64,000 nucleotides of DNA from Pareuzebyella sediminis (GTDB lineage Bacteria; Bacteroidota; Bacteroidia; Flavobacteriales; Flavobacteriaceae), in NCBI RefSeq assembly GCF_008367235.1, contig NZ_VTZS01000006.1:186001-250000 (forward strand), given 5' to 3'. The position numbers and the translations under genes were made by a program. Below the pieces are notes generated by a model. It made no database searches. It was given only the letters and a program-made list of their open reading frames with translations, and was not told the origin of the DNA. Every line of letters starts with the position of its first letter. Position 1 is the first letter of the stretch. Of this stretch, positions 1-8,117 are shown piece after piece.

Positions 1-72
1 GCAAAGTTTTCTTAAGCATCTCGTGGTATTTGAAGTTCACATCGAATATAAGTATTAACCAATTAACCCCAC

Positions 73-97
73 AAAAAAACCCTCTTTGAAAGAGGGT
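73..97 (-). terminator. Rho-independent terminator after the DUF5606 gene
   Basis: An inverted repeat (ACCCTCTT / AAGAGGGT, 8 bp, tiny loop) is followed on the minus strand by a run of Ts. It sits about 30 bases beyond the stop codon of the DUF5606 gene and probably ends the ruvX-def-DUF5606 transcript. Confidence 0.7.
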
Positions 98-128
98 GTA
101 TAGAGCGATGATGCACTTTTCAAATCAC

Positions 129-560
129 TTACTCCTCCTCGGTCGAATCTTCTGAAGTCTTTTCTTCTTTCGCCGAAAAATCCGTAATTCCATTGTCATT
201 AAGTATGTTGTACCAATGTATCACTTTCTTAATGTCACTGGCATAGACCCTATCTTCATCATAATTGGGCAATACTTCAAAGAAATATTCTTCAAGCTTT
301 ATCTTCTCGTCTTTATGACCTACACTTGTCTTTTCGCCGTTCTCCTTTTCTTGAATCTTTAGAAAAACCTCACGTAACGGCAATTCTTCATCGAGGGTAT
401 AAATCGCTATTTCAGAGAGTATGCTCACATTGCTCTGCATTCCTACGGTTATTCTCTTGTTGTCCAATAAGGATTCGGCAACAAAACCCGTTCGGGTCTG
501 GGTGACCAGTTTATAAAGACCAGGTTTACCTCCAATGGCTAATATTTTGTCTAAACTCAT
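129..560 (-). CDS. DUF5606 family protein
   Basis: This 143-residue protein matches, from memory, the small cytosolic DUF5606 family of Bacteroidota, whose function is not known. The N-terminus (MSLDKILAIGGKPGLYKLV) is the conserved part and has an SH3-like, beta-rich look. The last 20 residues are acidic and low in complexity. There is no signal peptide or membrane segment. It lies about 60 bases downstream of peptide deformylase on the same strand and is likely the last gene of a ruvX-def-DUF5606 transcript, followed by a terminator. The family call is fairly firm, but no biochemical role can be given. Confidence 0.85.
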   Translation of the reverse strand: MSLDKILAIGGKPGLYKLVTQTRTGFVAESLLDNKRITVGMQSNVSILSEIAIYTLDEELPLREVFLKIQEKENGEKTSVGHKDEKIKLEEYFFEVLPNYDEDRVYASDIKKVIHWYNILNDNGITDFSAKEEKTSEDSTEEE

Positions 561-618
561 ATGTAAGATTACGTTTTAGGAGCGCAAATATGATATTTTT
601 CGATGGATTACGGTAAAA

Positions 619-1209
619 CTAACGCCCTTTTTTCATATTAGGAAACCGCATACGATAATCAACATGAATCTTACCTTTCGAGATATTGTTCAACCTTCCT
701 TTGAGCATTCTCTTTTTTAGGGGTGACAATTTATCGGTAAAGAGTATTCCCTCTATATGGTCGTATTCATGTTGAACTACCCTTGCTATCAGTCCATCAA
801 AGGTTTCCTTATGGGTCTTAAAGTTTTCATCGACATAGGAAATAGTGACCGTATCTTTCCGCTTCACATCCTCACGGACATCGGGTATACTTAGGCAGCC
901 TTCATTAAAGGTCCACTCTTCTCCCCCTTCCTCTTCAATCGTTGCATTGATAAAAACTTTTTTAAAACCGTCCAACTGGTTTTTTTCATCGGCCGACAGT
1001 TCTTCATCATCAGCAAAGGGTGTAGTATCTACCAAAAACAATCGAAGTGGCACGCCTACTTGAGGGGCCGCAAGGCCCACACCTTTAGCATTATACATGG
1101 TTTCCCACATACCTTCTAGAAGTTCTTCTAATTTTGGATAACCTTTGGGTATTTCCATGCACTTTTTTCGCAATACAGGATCACCGTAAGCAACAATCGG
1201 TAAAATCAT
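619..1209 (-). CDS. def: Peptide deformylase
   Basis: This metalloenzyme removes the N-formyl group from the first methionine of nascent proteins. All three family motifs are present in the 196 residues: GVGLAAPQVG at 43-52, EGCLSIP at 103-109 (Cys105 is a metal ligand), and QHEYDH at 146-151 (His147 and His151 are ligands, Glu148 is catalytic). A short acidic insertion at about 66-80 is typical of the Bacteroidota form. The gene directly abuts ruvX (the ruvX stop ends at 1210 and the def start codon is at 1209), which implies translational coupling. Full length, with no anomalies. Confidence 0.97.
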   Translation of the reverse strand: MILPIVAYGDPVLRKKCMEIPKGYPKLEELLEGMWETMYNAKGVGLAAPQVGVPLRLFLVDTTPFADDEELSADEKNQLDGFKKVFINATIEEEGGEEWTFNEGCLSIPDVREDVKRKDTVTISYVDENFKTHKETFDGLIARVVQHEYDHIEGILFTDKLSPLKKRMLKGRLNNISKGKIHVDYRMRFPNMKKGR

Positions 1210-1623
1210 TTATATTTTTTTATTTAAATAGGCCTGCAATATAAGTGTTGCACTTATTTCATCTATCAATGCTTTATCCTTTCTTTTCTTTCGTTTCATG
1301 CCCCCATCAATCATACTTTGCACTGCAAGTTTCGATGTAAAGCGTTCGTCCTGTCTAACAATTGATATTTCAGGAAATACCTTCGCCAAACAATCTAGAA
1401 AAGGCACAATATATTCTTCTGCTTCCGAAGGTTCGTTGTTCATTCTTCGGGGTTCACCAATGACAAAAACCTCGACATTTTCTTTGGCAAGATAATCTTG
1501 AAGGAATTCCATCAAATCTATCGTAGCTACGGTAGTCAAACCGGAAGCAATCAAATGTAGCTCATCAGTAACCGCTATACCCGTTCTTTTTTTACCATAA
1601 TCCAATGCCATCAACCTTCCCAA
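1210..1623 (-). CDS. ruvX: Putative Holliday junction resolvase RuvX/YqgF
   Basis: This RNase H-fold protein (137 residues) of the YqgF/RuvX family acts on branched DNA and on pre-16S rRNA 5' ends. Visible motifs are ALDYGKKRTG near the start with the first catalytic Asp at residue 8, GEPRR at 56-60, DERFTS at 92-97, and a final acidic site at Asp121 (DEISA). It is the first gene of the minus-strand group ruvX-def-DUF5606. A TATTTTTG box on the minus strand (bases 1640-1647) just upstream of the start fits a Bacteroidota -7 element, though no clear -33 TTG accompanies it. Confidence 0.93.
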   Translation of the reverse strand: MGRLMALDYGKKRTGIAVTDELHLIASGLTTVATIDLMEFLQDYLAKENVEVFVIGEPRRMNNEPSEAEEYIVPFLDCLAKVFPEISIVRQDERFTSKLAVQSMIDGGMKRKKRKDKALIDEISATLILQAYLNKKI

Positions 1624-1794
1624 ATCCCTATATTTTTGGCAAAAATAACCTTTAAATTGTTATAAGCGTAAAATTGAATCCGCAAATCATTTTTGACCAA
1701 TTATATTTGCAGGGTCAGAGAGCTGTTCAAAAAAAGTACAGATCATTGCAAAAATAAGACATAAGCATTAACCCATTTTAAAATACGACTACAG

Positions 1795-2610
1795 ATGACC
1801 GATTTACGAGAAACCATTGAGAAAGCATGGAACAACCGAGAACTTTTAAAAGAATCGAAGACGCAAGAGGCTATTCGAGAGGTAATCGACCTTCTTGATC
1901 AAGGTAAACTACGATGTGCGGAACCATCTGAAGATGGTTGGCAAATCAATGAATGGGTTAAAAAAGGCGTAGTGCTCTATTTTCCCATACAGAAAATGGA
2001 AACACTGGAAGCGGGCATCTTTGAATACCACGACAAAATACCCCTGAAAAGAGGATATAAGGAAAAAGGTATTCGGGTGGTACCTCATGCCGTTGCCCGA
2101 CATGGCTCATATATTTCGGCAGGTACTATTTTAATGCCCAGTTATGTGAATATCGGAGCCTATGTCGATGAAGGCACCATGGTAGACACTTGGGCCACCG
2201 TAGGTAGTTGCGCCCAAATTGGAAAGAATGTACATTTGAGTGGAGGCGTCGGTATCGGAGGGGTACTTGAACCCCTTCAAGCTGCTCCGGTCATCATAGA
2301 GGACAACGCTTTTATAGGATCGAGATGTATTGTTGTAGAAGGTGTACACGTGGAAAAAGAGGCGGTTTTGGGAGCCAATGTTGTACTCACCGCATCTACA
2401 AAAATTATTGACGTTACAGGAGATAGTCCAAAAGAAATCAAGGGTAGGGTTCCGGCCCGTTCGGTTGTTATACCTGGAGGATACACCAAAAAGTTTTCTG
2501 CCGGGGAGTTTCAGGTGCCTTGTGCGTTGATAATTGGGACAAGAAAAGAAAGTACTAACAAAAAGACTTCCCTTAACGATGCTTTGAGGGAATATGATGT
2601 TGCCGTATAA
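1795..2610 (+). CDS. dapD: 2,3,4,5-tetrahydropyridine-2,6-dicarboxylate N-succinyltransferase
   Basis: DapD transfers succinyl from succinyl-CoA to tetrahydrodipicolinate in the succinylase branch of lysine and meso-diaminopimelate synthesis. The 271-residue protein has the family's usual length. It has an alpha-helical N-terminal domain (about 1-95), then a left-handed beta-helix built from hexapeptide repeats (about 100-230, including VNIGAYVDEG, GVGIGGVLEP and AFIGSRCIVV), then a short C-terminal tail. It stands alone, divergent from ruvX. The pathway's last enzyme, lysA, is also in this window at 55.2 kb but is not linked to it. A TATATTTG box lies at 1702-1709, about 85 bases upstream. 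Confidence 0.96.
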   Translation: MTDLRETIEKAWNNRELLKESKTQEAIREVIDLLDQGKLRCAEPSEDGWQINEWVKKGVVLYFPIQKMETLEAGIFEYHDKIPLKRGYKEKGIRVVPHAVARHGSYISAGTILMPSYVNIGAYVDEGTMVDTWATVGSCAQIGKNVHLSGGVGIGGVLEPLQAAPVIIEDNAFIGSRCIVVEGVHVEKEAVLGANVVLTASTKIIDVTGDSPKEIKGRVPARSVVIPGGYTKKFSAGEFQVPCALIIGTRKESTNKKTSLNDALREYDVAV

Positions 2611-2626
2611 ATTTTGTAGGAATTTT

Positions 2627-2646
2627 AAGTATTTATATACTTTTTT
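2627..2646 (+). terminator. Weak AT-rich hairpin after dapD
   Basis: AAGTAT and ATACTT form a 6-bp stem with a 4-base loop, followed by Ts, 17 bases after the dapD stop. The stem is AT-rich, so termination strength is uncertain. Confidence 0.35.
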
Positions 2647-2707
2647 CTCCCTTTTTTAGTTATAATTTTGTCTTAAGAGACGCGAGACACTGATTATTTA
2701 GATTTCA

Positions 2708-3502
2708 ATGAACGGTAAAAGAGAGAAAATATCCGCCTTGGTCATAGCCTATAACGAGATAGGTTATATTGAACAGTGTATTGATTCCGTCGCCTTTGCA
2801 GACGAAATAATCGTTGTAGACAGCTATAGTAGCGATGGTACTTATGAGTATTTGAAGAATCATCCTAAAGTAAAGGTACTTCAACATCCATTTATCAATT
2901 TCACCCATCAGAAGTCGTTTGCCCTAAAACAGGCCAATAATGATTGGGTACTTTTTTTGGATGCGGATGAGACCGTTTCCAAGAAACTTCAAAAAGAAAT
3001 TATAGAAACGGTCAATAACGATACCGATTATGCCGCTTTTTGGTTTTACCGAAAATTTATGTTCGAACGTAGACCACTGCATTTCAGCGGCTGGCAAACA
3101 GACAAAAATTATCGTCTTTTTAGAAAAAGTAAGGCGCAGTTCTCCGATAAAAAAATAGTACACGAAACACTTGACGTTGATGGAAAATCAGGGGTTTTTC
3201 AAGAAAAACTGACCCATTACTGCTATAAAAACTTTAAAGACTATAAATCAAAAATGCTAAAGTATGGCAGACTAAAGGCCAAAGAGGACTTTTACCGTGA
3301 GAAAAGGTTCAACTTTTTGTCGCTGCTTTTTAAACCACTCTGGAAGTTCTTTAACCATTACGTGATAAGACTGGGATTTCTCGATGGTAAAAAAGGTGTT
3401 ATTATCTGTTATCTGAATGCATTGAGCGACCTTGAGCGCTACCGCGAATTAAAAAAATTGGAGAAGAAAAATGAGCTTGCCTACTATTTGGTAATGCCGT
3501 GA
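2708..3502 (+). CDS. Glycosyltransferase family 2, WaaE/KdtX-like
   Basis: The 264-residue protein is a GT-A-fold glycosyltransferase. It has the nucleotide-sugar binding start (SALVIAYNE, residues 9-17), IIVVDSYSSDGT at 34-45, and the metal-binding acidic motif LDADE at 84-88. The C-terminal region is basic and aromatic. The arrangement is typical of the lipopolysaccharide-core transferases (WaaE/KdtX type) that add a sugar to the inner core. It has no membrane segment and is likely peripheral at the inner membrane. Its 3' end overlaps the 3' end of the convergent GT2 gene by 19 bp. The sugar specificity cannot be read from the sequence. Confidence 0.85.
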   Translation: MNGKREKISALVIAYNEIGYIEQCIDSVAFADEIIVVDSYSSDGTYEYLKNHPKVKVLQHPFINFTHQKSFALKQANNDWVLFLDADETVSKKLQKEIIETVNNDTDYAAFWFYRKFMFERRPLHFSGWQTDKNYRLFRKSKAQFSDKKIVHETLDVDGKSGVFQEKLTHYCYKNFKDYKSKMLKYGRLKAKEDFYREKRFNFLSLLFKPLWKFFNHYVIRLGFLDGKKGVIICYLNALSDLERYRELKKLEKKNELAYYLVMP

Positions 3503-4296
3503 TAGGTCCACACACTTTTTTTTTGGCGGACTTCCTTTCGGATAATCTGATTTTTAGCAATAGCTTCCGGGGTACGATACCCTCGCTCGTGGTCTAAATG
3601 AACACAGACAGCACTGTATCTCAATTGTTTCGATTTTACCCCGAAATTGAACAGGCGTTCCCCGAATTCCCGATCCTCACCTCCGTATTGCATACGCTCA
3701 TCAAAACCATTGACATTTAGGATATCTTTTTTCCAACCCGAAGAGTTATGCCCGTTCCAACTGGCATTGGTAGGTGTAAAAGTGTTGAACAAAGTGGAGA
3801 TAAAACCACGGGCCGTAAGCTTATTGTTTTTAAAAGTCTTAGGGATTCCTTTCTCTTTTAACCATTGAATATTAAAACAATTTTGTGCTTCGATATCTTT
3901 CAAAGTAATGGCCTTTGATATATTCATAGGCAACATGTAATAGCCGCCAGAAATAAAATAACCTGGCAATTTGTTGATATAATGCACTTGAACGAAATCT
4001 TCCCTTGGAATACAGTCCCCATCGGTCATTATAATATAATCGGCATCGCTTGCCACGATGGCTTTATTTAATATTCTACATTTTTGAAAACCATCATCTT
4101 CTTGCCAAACGTGCTTGATATCGTATGATACTTTATCGCGAAGTTCATCTACTACCTCCTTGGTTTTTGGCCCTGAACCATCATCGGCCACGATAAGTTC
4201 AAAATCTTTGTAGGTCTGGCACTGAAAACCCCAAAGAACTTTCCTCAACCATTCGGGATGGTTATATGTACTAACGACGACGCTTACCGCACTCAC
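3484..4296 (-). CDS. Glycosyltransferase family 2 with galactosyltransferase-type C-terminus
   Basis: This 270-residue GT-A glycosyltransferase begins with VSVVVSTYNHPEWL, has ADDGSG at 37-42 and the DXD-like metal site TDGDC at 91-95. Near residue 200 it carries GFDERMQYGGEDREFG, the acidic motif of the C-terminal galactosyltransferase-like domain (Glyco_transf_7C type). It is the only minus-strand gene in the surface-glycan block and converges with the GT2 gene at 2708, sharing 19 bases of coding sequence at their ends. A good Bacteroidota promoter (TTG-N19-TACATTTG) lies 30 bases upstream of its start. Function: probably glycan extension; donor and acceptor are unknown. Confidence 0.85.
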   Translation of the reverse strand: MSAVSVVVSTYNHPEWLRKVLWGFQCQTYKDFELIVADDGSGPKTKEVVDELRDKVSYDIKHVWQEDDGFQKCRILNKAIVASDADYIIMTDGDCIPREDFVQVHYINKLPGYFISGGYYMLPMNISKAITLKDIEAQNCFNIQWLKEKGIPKTFKNNKLTARGFISTLFNTFTPTNASWNGHNSSGWKKDILNVNGFDERMQYGGEDREFGERLFNFGVKSKQLRYSAVCVHLDHERGYRTPEAIAKNQIIRKEVRQKKSVWTYHGITK

Positions 4297-4325
4297 TAAA
4301 GATTGTTTAATTTTGACTACTTTTA

Positions 4326-4355
4326 CAAATGTAGTTTTTTGAGTTCCATCTCCAA
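4326..4355 (-). promoter_or_regulatory. Bacteroidota-type promoter for the minus-strand GT2 gene
   Basis: Read on the minus strand, TTG (4353-4355) is followed after 19 bases by TACATTTG (4326-4333). This matches the flavobacterial TTG / TAnnTTTG sigma-A consensus at the expected spacing, and it ends 30 bases before the start codon at 4296. Confidence 0.55.
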
Positions 4356-4373
4356 TAAAATTCCTTAATTTAT

Positions 4374-5417
4374 ATGTGCAGAACCTATGTAGGGTCCACC
4401 ATATACCATATCTATCTGACGCTGCTGCATATACTCAGGGATTCGCACTACGATACCAATAACTTAGGTAACAATCTCTTATTTTTAGTGGAGAGTACGC
4501 CGATGATAGAGACCTTGATCCCTAATCTAAAAGCTCACTTTTTCAGGGATGTACATATCCTTTCAGAGCGCAGACATCACGTTGAACATTTAGGTACGTT
4601 CAATTATTCCTTCCGCAGAAAACAGAAACTTATCCCATACTTGGAAGCCAAACACCCTATGCTATCCAAGGAAAAAGACTTTATAAAAAAATCCGCTCTT
4701 TATCTCTGTGATACCGATTCGTCAAAAAGTTATTTTCTATATGAATTTGGAAAAAAAGGAATCACTATGATCGAAGATGGTGCACGCACTTATCGCCAAC
4801 GACATAGTCCGATGGAACAGTTTATCAAATCAAAAATTACGAAGGCCCCCATAGGAGGAGGGTTCGATAAAGAGGTACATACTATTTTAGCCCAGTTTCC
4901 CGAAAGACTGCCCGAGCCCATACGCCATAAGGCTGTTGAGCTCAATATCAAAAAGGAGGTTATGAAATTGGACGAAAAGACCAAACATGAAATTTTTACT
5001 ATTTTTCTTCCAGAACATACCTTTACCATTGACAGTGCCAACAACGCCCTTATTCTAACCCAGCCGATTTCTGAAGATAAGGTCATTAAAAACGAAGCGG
5101 AAAAAATAGCCATTTACAGGGATATCATTTCAAAAGTGCCCTCTAGCATGAATATTGTACTGAAAACACACCCTAGGGAAACTACAGATTACAAAGAGCA
5201 TTTTAAAGATATCACCGTTTTGCCGGCCTTGTTTCCCATTGAAATTCTCGGGCTAAGGGAAGGTTTTTATTTCGATAGGGGATATACGCTTTTTTCGACC
5301 GCCCTCTCCAACCTCGAAATTGTAAAACAGCGATTTTTTTTGGGTAAGGATTATTTGGATAAATTTACGGTCAAAGCGACGAGAGACCTCATTCAAAATA
5401 TGGTCGTTGATTCTTAA
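4374..5417 (+). CDS. GT52-like glycosyltransferase (probable sialyl/nonulosonyl transferase)
   Basis: I read this 347-residue protein as a divergent GT-B glycosyltransferase of the GT52 / bacterial sialyltransferase group. The evidence is LILTQPISED near residue 225, KTHPRET near 264, a Pro-rich FPIEIL segment shortly after, and a Ser/Thr-Ala motif (LFSTALSN) near 305. This order resembles the CMP-sugar binding half of GT52 enzymes. The first 20 residues are aliphatic but not a clean signal peptide. It is followed 9 bases later by the CMP-nonulosonate synthetase and then by neuB, which supports a role in transferring a nonulosonic acid to a glycan. The N-terminal half is too diverged to be sure. 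Confidence 0.6.
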   Translation: MCRTYVGSTIYHIYLTLLHILRDSHYDTNNLGNNLLFLVESTPMIETLIPNLKAHFFRDVHILSERRHHVEHLGTFNYSFRRKQKLIPYLEAKHPMLSKEKDFIKKSALYLCDTDSSKSYFLYEFGKKGITMIEDGARTYRQRHSPMEQFIKSKITKAPIGGGFDKEVHTILAQFPERLPEPIRHKAVELNIKKEVMKLDEKTKHEIFTIFLPEHTFTIDSANNALILTQPISEDKVIKNEAEKIAIYRDIISKVPSSMNIVLKTHPRETTDYKEHFKDITVLPALFPIEILGLREGFYFDRGYTLFSTALSNLEIVKQRFFLGKDYLDKFTVKATRDLIQNMVVDS

Positions 5418-5426
5418 CACGCCACT

Positions 5427-6593
5427 ATGTCAAAAAAATCCATAGGTTTTATTCCTTTACGAAAGCATTCAAAAGGCATCCCCGGAAAGAACAAGAGAAA
5501 ACTTCTTGGTCGGCCACTATTCACTTGGGTGTTGACAGAAGCTATATTTTCAAATCTTAACGAGGTTTACGTTTTTACCGATGACGAAGAGATCATTGCC
5601 TATGTGGAGCAACACTATACTTGGACTTCAAAGGTAAAGGCCCTTAAACGTTCAGCAGAGAATGCATCGGACACCGCTTCTACCGAAGCGGCCATGTTAG
5701 AATTTTGTACCAATGAGCCTACCGATTTTGATGTGTTTTGCCTTCTTCAGGCCACTTCGCCCCTGACCAATCGACACGATATCAACGCGGCATTACTTAA
5801 ACTACAAGAGAGTACTTTAGATGCCGTTCTCAGTGTGGTAAAAACCCACCGCTTTACTTGGTCAAAAGAAGGTAGTCCCCTAAATTATGATGTTATGGCC
5901 AGACCCCGAAGGCAAGACTTCGAAGGTCTGCTTATTGAAAACGGGGCGGTTTATTGTACATATAAAACCTGCCTGCTGGAATCAAAAAATAGATTAAGTG
6001 GTAAAATAGGTATGATTCATATGCCCGAAGATACATTGGTCGAAATCGATTCTGAAACCGATTGGCAGCTTATCGAACAATTGCTGATTTCCAATTTCAA
6101 GAGCCAAAAATCGGCTCGGCGCATCAATCATCTCATCTTAGATGTCGATGGCGTGTTTACCGATGGTAGGGTTACTTTTAATAAGGAAGGAGAATTTTCG
6201 AAAATCTTCGATATGCGTGACGGTATGGGGCTCGAGATATTACGTCAGCACAACGTTAATGTCATGGTTATGACCTCTGAAGATTCGGAAGTAGTTGGGC
6301 AACGAATGAAAAAATTGAAATTAAAAGATACATTTTTGGGTGTAAAAGACAAATATTCGTTCTTGGAAAGGCTGTGTGCCGAAAGGAATATTTCACCCAA
6401 AGAAATCGCCTATGTCGGAGACGATGTAAACGATTTAAGCAATATGCTGAGGGTGGGCTGGTCTTTATGCCCTATCAATGCAACCAAAACGATAAAGTAC
6501 CACGCAGACATCGTCTTGAAAAAAGCTTCCGCCCATGGTGCTATTCGCGAAGCCTGTGAATTTATCATCAATTATAACCTTAGATTCAAATGA
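5427..6593 (+). CDS. neuA: CMP-nonulosonate cytidylyltransferase fused to a KdsC-like HAD phosphatase
   Basis: This 388-residue bifunctional protein activates a sialic-type sugar with CTP. Residues 1-225 are the cytidylyltransferase: the CTP-binding motif FIPLRKHSKGIPGKNKRKLL is at 8-27, followed by LLQATSPLTN and a later ENGAVYCT. Residues about 232-388 are a HAD phosphatase of the KdsC type, with LDVDGVFTDGRVTF (nucleophile Asp in DVDGV) near 237-250 and GDDVNDLSNM near 331. The same domain order occurs in vertebrate CMP-sialate synthetase. The stop overlaps the neuB start (ATGA), so the two are translationally coupled. The HAD half could dephosphorylate a sugar 9-phosphate made by NeuB, but that is an inference. 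Confidence 0.87.
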   Translation: MSKKSIGFIPLRKHSKGIPGKNKRKLLGRPLFTWVLTEAIFSNLNEVYVFTDDEEIIAYVEQHYTWTSKVKALKRSAENASDTASTEAAMLEFCTNEPTDFDVFCLLQATSPLTNRHDINAALLKLQESTLDAVLSVVKTHRFTWSKEGSPLNYDVMARPRRQDFEGLLIENGAVYCTYKTCLLESKNRLSGKIGMIHMPEDTLVEIDSETDWQLIEQLLISNFKSQKSARRINHLILDVDGVFTDGRVTFNKEGEFSKIFDMRDGMGLEILRQHNVNVMVMTSEDSEVVGQRMKKLKLKDTFLGVKDKYSFLERLCAERNISPKEIAYVGDDVNDLSNMLRVGWSLCPINATKTIKYHADIVLKKASAHGAIREACEFIINYNLRFK

Positions 6594-7459
6594 ATTATAA
6601 AGAGCCCTATATTATCGCAGAAATCGGATGCAACCATAAAGGCGATATGAAAATTGCCAAAGAGATGATCAACATGGCTAAAATTTTCGGTAATGCGAAC
6701 GCCGTAAAATTTCAGAAACGCAATAACAAGGAACTACTTACCGAAGAGCAATACAACGCCGCACATCCTAATCCTGCCAACTCCTATGGCGACACCTACG
6801 GCGCCCATCGCGAATTTCTGGAGTTCGATGTTGCCCAACACCAAGAATTGAAGGCCTATTGTGAAGAAGTGGGCATCACCTATTCCACTTCGGTATGGGA
6901 AACCACTTCGGCCAAGGAAATTGCAAGCTTACGGCCCGATTTTATAAAAATACCATCGGCCTGCAATAATCACTTCGAAATGCTAGGCTGGCTATCGGAT
7001 AATTACGAAGGAGAAATACATATCTCTACAGGCATGACCACCAAGGGGGAAATTGAGACGCTCGTTAACTTTTTTGGGGAAAGAGGCAGAAATAAAGACT
7101 TGGTCATCTATAATTGTACATCGGGGTATCCCGTACCCTTTGAAGATGTATGTCTTCTAGACATTCTAAAACTCAGGGAAAAATATGGTGAAAAGGTTAA
7201 AAGCATCGGATTTTCGGGCCATCATTTAGGTATCGCCATTGACGTGGCCGCCTATACCCTTGGAGCCCCTATTATCGAACGTCATTTCACCCTTGACCGA
7301 ACTTGGAAAGGTACCGACCATGCCGCTTCACTAGAACCCATGGGCCTTAGAAAGTTGTGTAGAGACCTGCGAGCGACCCATCAGGCGCTAACGTATAAGC
7401 AAAAGGATATTCTTGATATCGAAAGTGTACAGCGTGAGAAATTAAAGTATAAAAAATAA
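6590..7459 (+). CDS. neuB: N-acetylneuraminate synthase family protein lacking the SAF domain
   Basis: NeuB-type enzymes condense phosphoenolpyruvate with an N-acetylated sugar to make a nonulosonic acid. The TIM-barrel part is clear: YIIAEIGCNHKGD at the start, AVKFQKR near 38-44, FIKIPSACNN, HISTGMTT, and GFSGHHLG near 208. The protein ends at 289 residues just after the barrel (IIERHFTLDR near 230, then about 50 residues). Typical NeuB, PseI and LegI are about 335-350 residues with a C-terminal antifreeze-like SAF domain, and that domain is absent here. There is no frameshift and the next gene starts on the stop codon, so the short form looks genuine. The substrate may therefore differ from ManNAc. 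Confidence 0.88.
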   Translation: MNYKEPYIIAEIGCNHKGDMKIAKEMINMAKIFGNANAVKFQKRNNKELLTEEQYNAAHPNPANSYGDTYGAHREFLEFDVAQHQELKAYCEEVGITYSTSVWETTSAKEIASLRPDFIKIPSACNNHFEMLGWLSDNYEGEIHISTGMTTKGEIETLVNFFGERGRNKDLVIYNCTSGYPVPFEDVCLLDILKLREKYGEKVKSIGFSGHHLGIAIDVAAYTLGAPIIERHFTLDRTWKGTDHAASLEPMGLRKLCRDLRATHQALTYKQKDILDIESVQREKLKYKK

Positions 7460-8031
7460 TGAAGATCGACTTTACTACGGCCTTGCAGAATTGTGTGGAA
7501 GTACTAGAGCATGGTGGACTTATACTTTATCCCACAGATACAGTTTGGGGCATTGGATGCGATGCCACCAACGCCAAGGCTGTCAGTAAGGTATACGAGC
7601 TTAAAAAAAGAGAAGACTCCAAGGCTCTTATATGCTTGGTTGCCAATGATGCCATGCTCGAAAGGTACGTGCAGCATGTGCCCGACCTCGCTTATGACAT
7701 AATGGATTTGGCCACTAAGCCCACCACCATCATCTACGACAATCCTATAGGTATTGCCCAAAACCTGATAGCCCCTGATAATAGTTTGGCTATCCGTGTG
7801 GCGTCTGACAAATTCTGTAGGTATCTTATTCAGACCTTTAAAAAGCCCATTGTATCGACCTCGGCAAATATATCGGGCAAAGACACCCCAAAAACTTTTT
7901 CAGAAATAGACAATGTCATTTTAAAAGGTGTAGACTATGTGGTAAATTTGCCTTCCGAAGAAAAATCAGGGGTACCATCTTCCATTATAAAATTAGGGGC
8001 CGATGGTACGGTAAAGGTAATCCGTGAATAA
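7459..8031 (+). CDS. tsaC: L-threonylcarbamoyladenylate synthase (YrdC/TsaC type)
   Basis: This enzyme makes threonylcarbamoyl-AMP from threonine, bicarbonate and ATP for the universal t6A37 modification of ANN-decoding tRNAs. The 190-residue protein is the YrdC domain alone, without the Sua5 extension. Motifs are LYPTDTVWGIGCDA near 22-35, LKKREDSKAL near 47-56, and KPIVSTSANISG near 131-142. Its ATG overlaps the neuB stop by one base (TAATG), placing a tRNA-modification gene at the end of a sugar operon. The cca gene for tRNA maturation follows within 90 bases. I see no functional reason for the coupling to neuB. Confidence 0.92.
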   Translation: MKIDFTTALQNCVEVLEHGGLILYPTDTVWGIGCDATNAKAVSKVYELKKREDSKALICLVANDAMLERYVQHVPDLAYDIMDLATKPTTIIYDNPIGIAQNLIAPDNSLAIRVASDKFCRYLIQTFKKPIVSTSANISGKDTPKTFSEIDNVILKGVDYVVNLPSEEKSGVPSSIIKLGADGTVKVIRE

Positions 8032-8117
8032 TTGAAAAAAGGATTATTGACCTTTACAACCTATTTTGAAAAGAGAAAAGTATTTTCTTTTCCATCCTGA
8101 AGCAACGAAAAATTATT

